A stretch of DNA of 33,922 nucleotides from Verticiella sediminum (GTDB taxonomy: Bacteria > Pseudomonadota > Gammaproteobacteria > Burkholderiales > Burkholderiaceae_B). The DNA lies in contig NZ_VLTJ01000021.1 of assembly GCF_007558815.1 (NCBI RefSeq), positions 1-33,922 of the forward strand, read 5' to 3'. Of this stretch, positions 8,111-17,042 are shown in pieces (position 1 is the stretch's first letter; every line of letters starts with the position of its first letter). Both the position numbers and the translations under genes were made by a program. Below the pieces are notes generated by a model. The model saw nothing but the letters and a program-made list of their open reading frames with translations. It had not been told where the DNA came from and did not search any database.

Positions 8111-8853
8111 GGCTGGCCTGCGAAGAGGCGGGTGAGCGCAGGGGACACCCCGTGCACGCGCCGGCCTCCGGTCGGGGACAGGCTGCCGGCACGCGCCTTG
8201 GGCAGACGCAGCGTGGCCCGCGCTTCGGCCAGGAGCACAGCGCAGGCCACGCCGTCGAGCAGCGGCACCGGGACGTCGGCCTGCAGCGCGGGCTGCAAGC
8301 CGGCCAGGACCGCCCCGGCCAGCAGCACGGCTTGCGCGTCGTGCTGTTCGACCAGGCGGTTGCAGGCGGCGACGATCTCGCCGTGCACGCCCTGCGGATC
8401 GTCGAAGATCCGCTCGGCCGGCACCGGCAGCGTGGCGACCCCGGCGAGGCGGCTCGCCATGCCGTGCCGCTCGGCGAGATCCCGATAGAACGCCTGCATG
8501 CGGTGCTCGAACGTGACGATGCCCAGGCGCGTGCCCACGGTACATCCCATGAGCAGGCCCGCCTCCGTCATGCCGATCACGGGAATGTCGAGCAGTTCGC
8601 GGCACGCCCACAAGCCGGTGTCCAGCGAGACGGCGAGCACGACGGCATCGCAGCCGGCGGCGTGGTCCGCGACCAGTTGCAGCACGCTGTGCTGCGCCAG
8701 GGCCTCTTCGGCGCGCGAGCCGATCACGGCGGGACCGAATCCGCCGGTCACGCCGACGAGTTCGGTGTGCGCTGCGGCCACCGCGGCGGCTGCCCGCATG
8801 ACCGTCCCGGTGACCGCGGCCGTGGTATTCGGATTGACGAGTAGCAGTCGCAT
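8107..8853 (-). CDS. Asp/Glu/hydantoin racemase-family protein lacking both catalytic cysteines
   Basis: 248 residues. The N-terminus RLLLVNPNTTAAVTG is the hallmark of the hydantoin/allantoin racemase branch, and the rest follows the family (DAVVLAVSLDTGL, IPVIGMTEAGL, LLDGVACAVLLAEA). Active members use two cysteines, in motifs like 'ACFgDpGL' and 'lGCaGm'. Here the equivalent places read AVSLDTGL (Val75 where Cys is expected) and LLAGAVLAG (Gly180 or neighbours). The five cysteines present are elsewhere (68, 84, 104, 164, 204). It may therefore be a non-racemase (decarboxylase, isomerase, or binding role) or inactive. It is 8 nt after amidohydrolase B and overlaps the amidase gene, so it belongs to that pathway. 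Confidence 0.82.
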   Translation of the reverse strand: MRLLLVNPNTTAAVTGTVMRAAAAVAAAHTELVGVTGGFGPAVIGSRAEEALAQHSVLQLVADHAAGCDAVVLAVSLDTGLWACRELLDIPVIGMTEAGLLMGCTVGTRLGIVTFEHRMQAFYRDLAERHGMASRLAGVATLPVPAERIFDDPQGVHGEIVAACNRLVEQHDAQAVLLAGAVLAGLQPALQADVPVPLLDGVACAVLLAEARATLRLPKARAGSLSPTGGRRVHGVSPALTRLFAGQP

Positions 8854-8861
8854 GGCGGCGC

Positions 8862-10391
8862 TCAGGCGGCGCTGGGGTTCAGCGCATCCAGGCGGGCTGG
8901 AAAGGTATCGGGCGGCACGGCGAGCTGCAGACTGCGCCGATAGACAGCCTCCATGGCGGCGATCACCGGCGCGGCGTTCGCTTCGGCGGCGGTGTACTGC
9001 TCGCGCAGGCCGTTGAACGTCTCGGCGATTTCCGCGAGCAGCGCCGCTTCGTCGATGCGCGTGAGGCGGCCGGCTCGCATCGTGACCTCGCCGTCGACCA
9101 TCGAGAAATCGATGCCGGCGCCGCGCTCGGCATAGGCGAGCTGGCGCAACGGGTCGTTGAGCGGTGTGAAAGTGACGGAATCCAGCCGATAGCCGACCAG
9201 GTCGGCCCGAGCGCCGGGCGTCAGGACACCGAGGCCGTCGCCGAAGCCCAGGGCGCGCGCGCCGCCCACGGTGCCCGCCTGCCATGCTTCGCGCGCCGAG
9301 ATCCAACGCTCGCCATCCGCACCGCGCAGCTTGGCCAGGCCGGCCGCCGCGCCGACGACCTGCAGCATGTTGGTGGTGACGGTGGAGCAGCCGCCGTCGG
9401 ACCCCAGGCTGACGTTCACGCCGGCCTCGAGCAGCTCGCGCACCGGCTGCACGCCGGAGCCGAGCAGAAGATTGCTCCACGGATTGTGCTGCGCCGTGGC
9501 GCCGTGCTCGGCCATCAGCGCCATCTCCCGCGGGTTCAGCCAGACCGCGTGCACCAGGCTGGTGGCGGGTTTCAGAAAGCCGATGCGGGCCAGGTACTCG
9601 ACGATGGGCGTGCCATAGAACTGCAGGCCCGTGATGACCTGCAGGCGCGTCTCCTGGACGTGCGTGATCACCGGCAATGCATACTCGTCGGCGAGCGCGC
9701 GCACATCCAGCAGAAAGCGCTGCGTGCAGCGCTGCGGCGCCGATGCGGAGACCAGCACGCCCACGCGTCGCTCGTGGGGATGCCGCGCCCCCGCCAGCTC
9801 GCGCATCAGCCGCGTGAAATCCTCCGCGGATGGGCGCGGCGCCTGGCGCAGGTCGGCGAGCAGCTCGGCCGGCAGCAGCTCGTCCACGAACGGAAAATTA
9901 TCGACCATGGGCTTGTCCATCATGGCAAAGCCCAACAGCGCCCGCACCCCGCAATCGTCGTATGCCTGCAGGACACTGTCGACGACGTCCCGATCCACGC
10001 CGGCGCCGAGCGCCAGATCGTCGACCAGCGTCGTGCATCCCGTACGCAAGGCCTCGACGGCGCCGATCATGGTGCGCAGATACGCCTGGCGCGGCGTGAG
10101 CTTGACCGGCGAGCGCCCCCGCACCATGTGCTGCCAGAGTTCCAGCGGCAGGTTCTCCGTGCGGCCGCGCTGGAAGTGCTCGTGCGAGTGCTGGTGCCCG
10201 TTGATGAGACCGGGAGCGAGCAGGCGGTGTTCGAGCGGGATCAGGGCATCGTAGTGGTCGGCGCCGACGGTACCGGCCGGCTCGATGGCCTGGATCCGGC
10301 CGTCCCGGACCAGAACGTCGCGTGGCTGTCCATCGAAAGCCATGTCGGAGCCTTCGAGAAGGTTGGCGCCACGAAGAAGCGTGCGTTGCAT
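8862..10391 (-). CDS. Metal-dependent amidohydrolase B (TRZ/ATZ family)
   Basis: 509 residues from the ATG at 10391, where the family's usual 'RTLLRGANLLEG' opening strand starts. Metal site: H66 and H68 in PGLINGHQHSHEHF, His/Glu in VITHVQETRLQV, His in LVHAVWLNPREMAL, and Asp in SLGSDGGCSTVTTN, all intact. The 'AQHNPWSNLLLGSG' segment is characteristic of the N-heterocycle deaminase/chlorohydrolase branch. First gene of the leftward catabolic operon. Substrate unknown; the neighbours (amidase, racemase-fold protein, NMT1-type importer, second amidohydrolase) point to a ring-nitrogen or amide compound. The ribosome site before ATG is weak (AAGA), so a start up to about 60 nt further upstream cannot be excluded. 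Confidence 0.87.
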   Translation of the reverse strand: MQRTLLRGANLLEGSDMAFDGQPRDVLVRDGRIQAIEPAGTVGADHYDALIPLEHRLLAPGLINGHQHSHEHFQRGRTENLPLELWQHMVRGRSPVKLTPRQAYLRTMIGAVEALRTGCTTLVDDLALGAGVDRDVVDSVLQAYDDCGVRALLGFAMMDKPMVDNFPFVDELLPAELLADLRQAPRPSAEDFTRLMRELAGARHPHERRVGVLVSASAPQRCTQRFLLDVRALADEYALPVITHVQETRLQVITGLQFYGTPIVEYLARIGFLKPATSLVHAVWLNPREMALMAEHGATAQHNPWSNLLLGSGVQPVRELLEAGVNVSLGSDGGCSTVTTNMLQVVGAAAGLAKLRGADGERWISAREAWQAGTVGGARALGFGDGLGVLTPGARADLVGYRLDSVTFTPLNDPLRQLAYAERGAGIDFSMVDGEVTMRAGRLTRIDEAALLAEIAETFNGLREQYTAAEANAAPVIAAMEAVYRRSLQLAVPPDTFPARLDALNPSAA

Positions 10392-10640
10392 GATGAGGTC
10401 TTGAGTACGGATGGGCTCACCACCTTCATACAAGATCCATGCCAACAATATGCACGGGTATTGTCGGGCTTTTTTATGTCCTTGTATACAAACTAAATGG
10501 ACATCGTCTACTGAACCGGCACACAAAAATTGCATGCGCTCCACGCCAGGGAGTGCGTGCACCACGCCGGATCCGCCGCGCGAATGCGCCCGGGGTCGGG
10601 GCTCGTGGCGTATCCCGGCCCCGTCCCGGACAGCCAGCGC
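10392..10640. other. Intergenic promoter region of the catabolic operon
   Basis: No gene is seen here. The stretch is less GC-rich around 10440-10530 than its flanks, as expected of a promoter region for the leftward amidohydrolase B gene. It holds a palindrome (10482-10491) and, pointing rightward, an imperfect 9-bp hairpin (10442-10450 with 10459-10467) followed by six T (10470-10475). The latter resembles an intrinsic terminator, but no rightward gene precedes it. Confidence 0.4.
10482..10491. promoter_or_regulatory. GntR-type operator candidate TTGTATACAA
   Basis: A perfect 10-bp palindrome, TTGTATACAA, 90 nt upstream of amidohydrolase B. It fits the nGT..AC-n core recognised by FadR-subfamily GntR repressors. 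Read leftward, it contains TATACA, which could be the -10 box, so binding would block RNA polymerase. No GntR gene is in the window, so the regulator would be encoded elsewhere. Confidence 0.4.
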
Positions 10641-10697
10641 AAAAGCATGCAGGCGCGCTGGCTACCGCCCAGCGCGCCTGCATGCAAGCTTTTCCGA
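10641..10697 (-). terminator. Bidirectional-looking intrinsic terminator after spoVR
   Basis: Perfect 17-bp arms at 10645-10661 and 10669-10685 (GCATGCAGGCGCGCTGG and its complement) with a 7-nt loop. Read leftward the stem is followed by TTTT, and read rightward by AAGCTTTTT. It sits 46 nt beyond the stop of spoVR (10743), so it most likely ends the leftward prkA-yeaH-spoVR transcript and insulates the next operon. Confidence 0.8.
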
Positions 10698-10742
10698 GTT
10701 AGAGATTCCGCGGCGCTCAGGGCCGCCGCCGCTCAGGGCCGT

Positions 10743-12290
10743 TCAGGGTCGCAGCTCGCGCACCGAGCCCACCCGGCCCTCGTTGTCGACGTCCTCCAGC
10801 CGCACCTTGAAGCCCCAGAGCCGTACCAAATGCTTCATGACCGCGTCCGTATCCTCGCCGGCCAGCGGGCGTCCGCGCGAGCGGTTGTGGCGCAGCACCA
10901 GCGAACGGTCGGATTCGCGGTGATAGCGCCAGACCTGGATGTCCGGCACCACGGCGTCGCGGTTGTGCTGCTCGGCCAGTAGCTGGCGCACGCGGCGATA
11001 GCCGTCGTCGTCGTGGATGGCGTCGATCTCGAGCTTGGGCCTGGCCTGGTGGTCGGCCACCGCAAAGAAGCGGAATTCACGGATCAGCCGCGGCGACAGG
11101 AACTGCGCGATGAAGGACTCGTCCTTGAAATTGCGCATCGCGAAATCCAGCGTCTTGAGCCAGTCGGAACCCGCGATGTCCGGGAACCAGCGGCGGTCTT
11201 CCTCGGTCGGGTGCTCGCAGATGCGGCGGATGTCCTGCATCATGGCAAAGCCCAAGGCATAGGGATTCATGCCCCGGTAGGCCGGATGGTCGAAGCTCGG
11301 CTGCGCCACCACGCTGGTGTGGCTCTGCAGGAACTCCATCATGAAACCGTCCTCCACCAGCCCCTTCTCGTACAGACGGTTGAGGATGGTGTAGTGCCAG
11401 AACGTGGCCCAGCCCTCGTTCATGACCTTGGTCTGCATCTGCGGATAGAAGTATTGCGAGAGCTTGCGCACGACGCGCACGAGCTCCTTCTGCCAGGGCG
11501 CGAGCGTCGGCGAATGCTTCTCGATGAAATACAGCAGGTTCTCTTCGGGCTCGGGCGGGAACACCGGCGCGGACTTGGCCGCCGCCTCGGCGGGCTCGGG
11601 CGAGAGCGTGGGCACCGTGCGCCAGAGATCGTTGTACTGCTGGCGCGCGAACTCCTCGCGAGCTTCCTGACGCGCCACCTCCTCGCGCAGGGAGGGCCGG
11701 CGCGGCCGCGTATAGCGATCCACGCCGTGCGACATCAGCGCATGGCAGGAATCGATGATGGCCTCGACCTCGCTGATGCCATAGCGCTCTTCGCACGCCA
11801 TGACGTAGCGCCGAGCGAACACCAGGTAATCGAGGATGCCGTCGGCGTCGGTCCACTGCCGGAACAGATAGTTGCCCTTGAAGAAGGAATTGTGGCCATA
11901 GCAGGCGTGCGCGATCACCAGCGCCTGCATAGCCATCGTGTTCTCCTCCATCAGGTACGAGATGCACGGATTGGAGTTGATGACGATCTCGTAGGCCAGC
12001 CCCTGGGCGCCCTTGCGGTAGAACTGCTCGTTGCGGATGAACTCCTTGCCGTAAGACCAGTGCGGATAGCCGATGGGCAGGCCCGCCGAGGCGTAGGCGT
12101 CGAGCATCTGCTCCGAGGTGATGATCTCGATCTGGTTCGGGTAGGTGTCCAGCTTGAACTCGGCCGCGACTTCGGAGATCGCCTCGTCATAGCGCATGAC
12201 GAGATCGAACGTCCATTCCGAGCCGGTGGAAATGGGTTGGCGGGCCCCGCTGGGGGCCAGCGCGACAGTGCGGTAGTCGATCACAGTCAT
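10743..12290 (-). CDS. ycgB: SpoVR family protein (YcgB)
   Basis: 515 residues, the length of Gram-negative SpoVR/YcgB. Recognisable family segments: GSEWTFDLVMRYDEAI near the N-terminus, GLAYEIVINSNPCISYLMEENTM in the first third (residue ~85 on), YGHNSFFKGNYLF, a middle 'VMNEGWATFWHYTI', and 'NPYALGFAMMQDIRR'. Its biochemical function is unknown. In enterobacteria it is co-regulated with yeaG/yeaH under stress, stationary phase or nitrogen starvation, and here it is the third gene of the same leftward set, 72 nt after yeaH. Start ATG at 12290 has an AGGAGGT-like site directly upstream (complement of ACCTCCT at 12297-12303). Confidence 0.95.
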   Translation of the reverse strand: MTVIDYRTVALAPSGARQPISTGSEWTFDLVMRYDEAISEVAAEFKLDTYPNQIEIITSEQMLDAYASAGLPIGYPHWSYGKEFIRNEQFYRKGAQGLAYEIVINSNPCISYLMEENTMAMQALVIAHACYGHNSFFKGNYLFRQWTDADGILDYLVFARRYVMACEERYGISEVEAIIDSCHALMSHGVDRYTRPRRPSLREEVARQEAREEFARQQYNDLWRTVPTLSPEPAEAAAKSAPVFPPEPEENLLYFIEKHSPTLAPWQKELVRVVRKLSQYFYPQMQTKVMNEGWATFWHYTILNRLYEKGLVEDGFMMEFLQSHTSVVAQPSFDHPAYRGMNPYALGFAMMQDIRRICEHPTEEDRRWFPDIAGSDWLKTLDFAMRNFKDESFIAQFLSPRLIREFRFFAVADHQARPKLEIDAIHDDDGYRRVRQLLAEQHNRDAVVPDIQVWRYHRESDRSLVLRHNRSRGRPLAGEDTDAVMKHLVRLWGFKVRLEDVDNEGRVGSVRELRP

Positions 12291-12362
12291 TGGTGTACCT
12301 CCTGTCGCTGACGCGACATCATCCCTGCGGGAGGAGCAGCGCGCCCTGCGGGCGTACTGTTC

Positions 12363-13625
12363 TCATGCCGTTTCCTTTTTGAAGAGGTCGCGAAAGACCG
12401 GATAGATTTCTCCCCGATCCCGGACCCGCCGCATGGCGAAGTGCTCGGCATTCTCCCGCTCGTACTCGACCCAGAGGCTGCTGCGCCGCGTTTCGTCCGG
12501 GTCCACCACTTCGATGTAGGCGAAATAGCGCGTCAGCGGCAGCAGCTTCTCCGACAGATAGCGCGCGCTGCGGCCCGCGTCCGCACCGAAGGCGTCGCCG
12601 TCGGTGGCCTGGGCCGCGTAGATGTTCCAGCTACTGGCGGGGTAGCGCTCCGCCACGATCTCGTGCATCAGTTCCAGCGCCGACAGCACCACCGTACCGC
12701 CGCTCTTGGGATCGTGAAAGAAGGTGTCCTCGTCGACTTCCTCGGCATTCTCCGTGTGGCGGATGAACACCAGGTCGACCTGCTCGTAGTTGCGCGTCAG
12801 GAACAGGTAAAGCAAGGTGAAGAAACGCTTGGCCAGATCCTTCTTGCTCTCGTCCATCGAGCCCGAAACGTCCATCAGGCAGAACATCACGGCGCGCGCG
12901 AGCGGCTTGGGCTCGGTGACGCGATGCCGGTAGCGCAGATCCAGGTCGTCCAGGAACGGAATTCGCGCGAGCCGCGCGCGCGCGGCGTCGACCTCGGCTT
13001 GCAGGGTCGCCAGCAGCGCGGCGCTCGCGCCCTCGCGCTCGGCCCCGGCGAGCTTTTCCTCGGCTTCGATGAGTTCGGCGCGCGCGCCGCCGCCCAGCGC
13101 GATGCGGCGCGACAACGCGGTCTGCAACGTGCGGCGCACGCTCAGCATGCTCGGCGCGCCCGACGTGGTGTAGCCCGCACGCCGCAAGGACGTGGTCTCG
13201 GCCTCGCCCAACTGGTTGCGCACGAGGTTCGGCAGCGCCAGGTCGTCGAAGAAAATCTCCATGAACTCGGCGCGCGACAGCGTGAAGGTGAACTGGTCGA
13301 CCGAGTCGCCGCCCCCCTGCCCGCTCGAGCCCCCGCCCCCGCCACCGCCGCGTGGCCGGTCGATCTGGTCGCCCCGGGCGAACTCCTTGTTGCCCGGATG
13401 CACGATCTCCCGGTCACCGCCCGTACCGTGCCGGAAGGTGGGCTCGGAAATGTCCCGGGTCGGCAGATTGACGTCCCCGGCTTGATCCATGTCCTTGATC
13501 GAACGTTCGTCGACCATCCCGCGCACCGCTTTGCGGATCTGCTCCTTGTAGCGCCTGATGAAGCGCGCGCGGTTCACGGCGCTCTTGTTACGCCCGTTCA
13601 GACGACGATCGATAAGCGAATTCAT
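12363..13625 (-). CDS. yeaH: YeaH/YhbH family protein (DUF444, von Willebrand A domain)
   Basis: 420 residues. The N-terminus is basic (RRLNGRNKSAVNRARFIRRYKEQIRKAV). A Gly/Ser-rich linker (92-107) follows, then a segment found in all DUF444 proteins. The von Willebrand A domain starts near residue 245 with its metal-adhesion motif DVSGSMDE (252-259), the DxSxS form. Partners are PrkA and SpoVR, encoded either side. In enterobacteria YeaH interacts with the kinase YeaG and both are induced by nitrogen starvation and stress. It starts 161 nt after the prkA stop, and the spoVR gene follows at 72 nt. Residues 185-220 have coiled-coil-like composition (AEEKLAGAEREGASAALLA). Confidence 0.95.
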   Translation of the reverse strand: MNSLIDRRLNGRNKSAVNRARFIRRYKEQIRKAVRGMVDERSIKDMDQAGDVNLPTRDISEPTFRHGTGGDREIVHPGNKEFARGDQIDRPRGGGGGGGSSGQGGGDSVDQFTFTLSRAEFMEIFFDDLALPNLVRNQLGEAETTSLRRAGYTTSGAPSMLSVRRTLQTALSRRIALGGGARAELIEAEEKLAGAEREGASAALLATLQAEVDAARARLARIPFLDDLDLRYRHRVTEPKPLARAVMFCLMDVSGSMDESKKDLAKRFFTLLYLFLTRNYEQVDLVFIRHTENAEEVDEDTFFHDPKSGGTVVLSALELMHEIVAERYPASSWNIYAAQATDGDAFGADAGRSARYLSEKLLPLTRYFAYIEVVDPDETRRSSLWVEYERENAEHFAMRRVRDRGEIYPVFRDLFKKETA

Positions 13626-13786
13626 GTGCTGCTTCTCTCAAGAAAACGCCGGATCGCCCCATGGCCTTTCCCCTCGCGGGGAGTGTGGACCGGCCAGGCC
13701 GGCCCAGGGACGAATACCGGAACCCCGCCGCGTCGGTCCGGAGCCGATGGCCCCCGCGACACTTCGCAGCCGGGTCCGGGTAGCGC

Positions 13787-15712
13787 TCACGACGATTTGC
13801 GCACCCGCAGATACCATTCGCAAAGCAGGCGGACCTGCTTCTCGGTGTAGCCCTTTTCCACCATCCGTTCAACAAAGCTCTCGTGCTTGCTGCGGTCGTC
13901 GGCCGACGCTTTGGCGTTGAACGAGATGACGGGCAAGAGTTCCTCGGTGTTCGAGAACATCTTCTTCTCGATCACCTCGCGCAGCTTCTCGTAGCTCGTC
14001 CACTTGGGATTGTCCCCGCCGCTGCTCGCGCGGGCCCGCAGCACGAAGTTGACGATCTCGTTGCGGAAATCCTTCGGGTTGACGATGCCCGCGGGCTTTT
14101 CGATCTTCTCCAGCTCGGCGTTCAGCGACGCGCGGTCGAAACTCTCGCCGGTTTCCGGATCGCGGAATTCCTCGTCCTGAATCCAGCAGTCCGCGTAGGT
14201 GACGTAGCGATCGAAGATGTTCTGCCCGTACTCGGTATAGGACTCCAGGTACGCGGTCTGGATCTCTTTGCCGATGAACTCCGCATAGCGCGGCGCCAGA
14301 TAGCCCTTGATGTATTCGAGGTACTGGCGCCGGGTGTCGTCCGGGTAGTCCTCGCGCGCTATGCGCTGCTCGAGCACGTACATCAGGTGCACCGGGTTGG
14401 CCGCCACTTCGGTCTGGTCGTAGTTGAAGACGCTGGACAGCACCTTGAAGGCGAACCGCGTGGATACCCCGTTCATGCCCTCGTCGGTGCCGGCGTAGTC
14501 CTTGTACTCCTGCAGCGCCTTGGCCTTGGGGTCCACGTCCTTCAGGCTTTCGCCGTCGTACACGCGCATCTTGGAATAGATGCTGGAGTTCTCCGGCTCC
14601 TTCATGCGCGTGAGCACCGAGAACTGCGCCATCATTTCGAGAGTGCTGGGCGCGCACGGCGCTTCGGCCAGCGAACTGCCGCGCAAGAGCTTCTCGTAGA
14701 TCTTGACCTCTTCGGACACCTGCAGGCAGTACGGCACCTTGACCACGTAGATCCGGTCGAGGAAAGCCTCGTTGTGCTTGTTGTTGCGGAACGATTGCCA
14801 TTCGGACTCGTTCGAGTGCGCGAGGATCGAACCGCTGAACGGGATCGCCGAGAACCCTTCCGTACCCTTGAAGTTGCCTTCCTGGGTGGCGGTGAGCAAG
14901 GGGTGCAGCATCTTGATCGGCGCCTTGAACATCTCGACGAACTCGAGCAAGCCCTGGTTGGCCAGGCACAGGCCGCCGGAATAGCTGTAGGCATCCGGAT
15001 CGTCCTGCGCGTAGCGGTCGAGCTTGCGGATATCGACCTTGCCGACCAGCGAGGAGATGTCCTGGTTGTTCTCGTCGCCCGGTTCGGTCTTGGCGATCGC
15101 CACCTGCTTGAGCACCGAGGGCATCAGCCGGACCACGCGGAATTGCGAGATGTCGCCGTCGAACTCGCGCAGGCGCTTGACGGCCCAGGGCGACATGATG
15201 CCGGACAGATAGCGGCGGGCGATGCCGTACTCTGCCTCCAGTGTTGCGCCGAACTGTTCGGGATTGAACAGCCCCAGCGGAGACTCATTGACCGGTGAGC
15301 CCTTGAGCGCATAGATGGGATAGGTTTCCATCAGCGCCTTCAGGCGCTCGGCGATCGACGACTTGCCGCCGCCGACCGGACCCAGCAAATACAGAATCTG
15401 CTTGCGCTCTTCCAGGCCCTGCGCCGCATGCTTGAAGAAGGCGACGATCTGGGAGATAGCGTCCTCCATGCCGTAGAACTCGCGGAATGCGGGGTAGCGG
15501 CGGATGAGGCGGTTGGAAAACAGCCTGGACAGGCGCGGGTCGTTGCGGGTGTCGACGACTTCCGGCTCGCCAATGGCGGCCAGCATGCGTTCGGCAGACG
15601 ACGCAAAGGCCATGGGGTCCTGTTTGCAGAGATCGAGATATTCCTGCAGGGACATCTCGACTTCCTGCGACCTTGCGTATTGCGACTTGAAGCCTTCGAT
15701 AAGGTTCGACAC
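13787..15712 (-). CDS. prkA: PrkA family serine protein kinase (YeaG)
   Basis: 641 residues, close to the 644 of E. coli YeaG. I choose the GTG at 15712 because GGAGG lies 8 nt upstream and the protein then opens SNLIEGFKSQYA, matching family length; an in-frame ATG exists at 15808 but gives an unrelated leader. The PrkA AAA domain follows: ERMLAAIGEP, LSRLFSNR, YGMEDAISQIV, and Walker A GPVGGGKS (111-118). The C-terminal part carries the kinase-like domain, with the last ~40 residues helical. The family phosphorylates proteins under starvation. It is the first gene of the leftward prkA-yeaH-spoVR operon. Confidence 0.95.
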   Translation of the reverse strand: MSNLIEGFKSQYARSQEVEMSLQEYLDLCKQDPMAFASSAERMLAAIGEPEVVDTRNDPRLSRLFSNRLIRRYPAFREFYGMEDAISQIVAFFKHAAQGLEERKQILYLLGPVGGGKSSIAERLKALMETYPIYALKGSPVNESPLGLFNPEQFGATLEAEYGIARRYLSGIMSPWAVKRLREFDGDISQFRVVRLMPSVLKQVAIAKTEPGDENNQDISSLVGKVDIRKLDRYAQDDPDAYSYSGGLCLANQGLLEFVEMFKAPIKMLHPLLTATQEGNFKGTEGFSAIPFSGSILAHSNESEWQSFRNNKHNEAFLDRIYVVKVPYCLQVSEEVKIYEKLLRGSSLAEAPCAPSTLEMMAQFSVLTRMKEPENSSIYSKMRVYDGESLKDVDPKAKALQEYKDYAGTDEGMNGVSTRFAFKVLSSVFNYDQTEVAANPVHLMYVLEQRIAREDYPDDTRRQYLEYIKGYLAPRYAEFIGKEIQTAYLESYTEYGQNIFDRYVTYADCWIQDEEFRDPETGESFDRASLNAELEKIEKPAGIVNPKDFRNEIVNFVLRARASSGGDNPKWTSYEKLREVIEKKMFSNTEELLPVISFNAKASADDRSKHESFVERMVEKGYTEKQVRLLCEWYLRVRKSS

Positions 15713-16273
15713 GTTATGACCTCCGACGTCAACGTTCGACTTACAACCTTCCCGCTTCAGGGCCGCCTCGAAGGGCAGCCTCGGCGCGTTCGGGTCGCGC
15801 CAATTCAACTTCTATTCTGATCCCATCAACGAGGCTCTGCCATAGTTTCCCTCGTATAGGCATATTGCGATTGCGCACTTGGGGCGGGATGTTGCGACCA
15901 AGCAACCGATCCGAAAGTCCCCTGCAAGCTGTTCGAGCATCGTTGACAGGATGCTACGAAGGACTGCGAAAACCCATGCTCCATGCAGCTTCGACACCGG
16001 CCATACGGCGTAGTGCCTTTGATCGAGCGACCGTGTGCAACGCCACGGGAAAATCCCGGGGGCCAGCGACGTGCCGGTACCAAGCGACACGGCGCGCCCA
16101 GACCAGGATCGGTACTGCAGCGCGCCGTGGCGAAAGACCTGGTTGGCATGCGGGACTTGCGGACCATCGTCACCCCTCTACATGTCTTGATATCACCGTT
16201 TGTTCAGCACGTGGCATACCCGCTCCGCCGAGAGAATTTGCGCGGAACGCAGGTGCGCTCGGCCTCGTCATCT
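15713..16273. other. Gene-free region between prkA and ureG
   Basis: About 560 nt without a supportable gene. The half next to prkA should hold its promoter; I found no convincing sigma-54 (GG-N10-GC) or consensus sigma-70 site. Downstream of ureG there is an inverted repeat with 10-bp arms CACGGCGCGC (16088-16097) and GCGCGCCGTG (16120-16129), loop 22 nt, with no clear T-run; it may help end the urease transcript. Base composition here is more mixed than in the flanking genes. Confidence 0.5.
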
Positions 16274-16900
16274 TCAAGCGTCCAGCAGGCCGCGCGAACG
16301 GATGAAGTCCACGATGCGCTCCAGGCCCAGGCCCGACTTCATGTCGCTCATCACGTACGGGCGCTCGCCGCGCATGCGGCGCGTGTCCTCTTCCATGACC
16401 GCCAGCGAGGCACCGACCAGCGGCGCGAGATCGGTCTTGTTGATGACCAGCAGATCCGACTTGGTGATGCCGGGGCCGCCCTTGCGCGGGATCTTCTCGC
16501 CGCCCGCCACGTCGATCACGTAGATCGTGAGGTCGGACAGCTCGGGGCTGAAGGTCGCGGCCAGGTTGTCGCCGCCCGACTCGATGAAGACCACGTCGGC
16601 GTCAGGGAACTTCGCCAGCATGCGATCGACTGCGTCCAGGTTGATCGAAGCATCCTCGCGAATCGCGGTGTGCGGGCAGCCGCCCGTCTCCACCCCCATG
16701 ATGCGCTCGGCGGGCAGCGCGTCGGCCACCGTGAGCAGGCGCTGGTCTTCCTTGGTGTAGATGTCGTTGGTGATGACCACCAGATCGTAGGCATCGCGCA
16801 TGGCCTTGCACAGCATCTCGAGCAAGGTCGTCTTGCCCGACCCTACCGGGCCACCGATACCCACGCGCAGCGGAGGGTTCTTTCTGGTTCGTACCGACAT
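16274..16900 (-). CDS. ureG: Urease accessory GTPase UreG
   Basis: 208 residues. G-domain motifs: Walker A GPVGSGKT (17-24), the Ni-binding CPH motif (75-77) in [24 protein letters not shown], and the guanine-specificity motif NKTD (154-157). UreG hydrolyses GTP to drive nickel delivery to apo-urease together with UreF, UreD and UreE. The start at 16900 is favoured because AAAGAG lies about 9 nt upstream; an ATG at 16909 would sit directly on that site. It is last in the operon, 142 nt after ureF. Length and motifs are normal. Confidence 0.96.
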   Translation of the reverse strand: MSVRTRKNPPLRVGIGGPVGSGKTTLLEMLCKAMRDAYDLVVITNDIYTKEDQRLLTVADALPAERIMGVETGGCPHTAIREDASINLDAVDRMLAKFPDADVVFIESGGDNLAATFSPELSDLTIYVIDVAGGEKIPRKGGPGITKSDLLVINKTDLAPLVGASLAVMEEDTRRMRGERPYVMSDMKSGLGLERIVDFIRSRGLLDA

Positions 16901-17042
16901 TGTGTTCATCTCTTTGAGCAGGTTGCGCCAGCGATTCGATCGCGCGTCAGGACGCGGGGTTCCCCACCGTCGGACGGCGCCGGGGAGGGTTTGCCTCGGT
17001 TGGCCTCGCCCTCGAGGACGAGGATGGTGCATCGGGCCGTTG

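Noticed and set aside
10442-10476. Rightward hairpin plus T-run resembling an intrinsic terminator
   Set aside because: No rightward transcript precedes it; one mismatch in the stem; kept only as a note in the intergenic entry.
16140-16165. TGGCATGCGGGACTTGCGG as a second sigma-54 promoter
   Set aside because: The GG to GC spacing is 12, not 10, and it points away from any gene that would need it.
15812-16273. Short open frames between prkA and ureG
   Set aside because: No ribosome site, no motif and no family resemblance; treated as non-coding.
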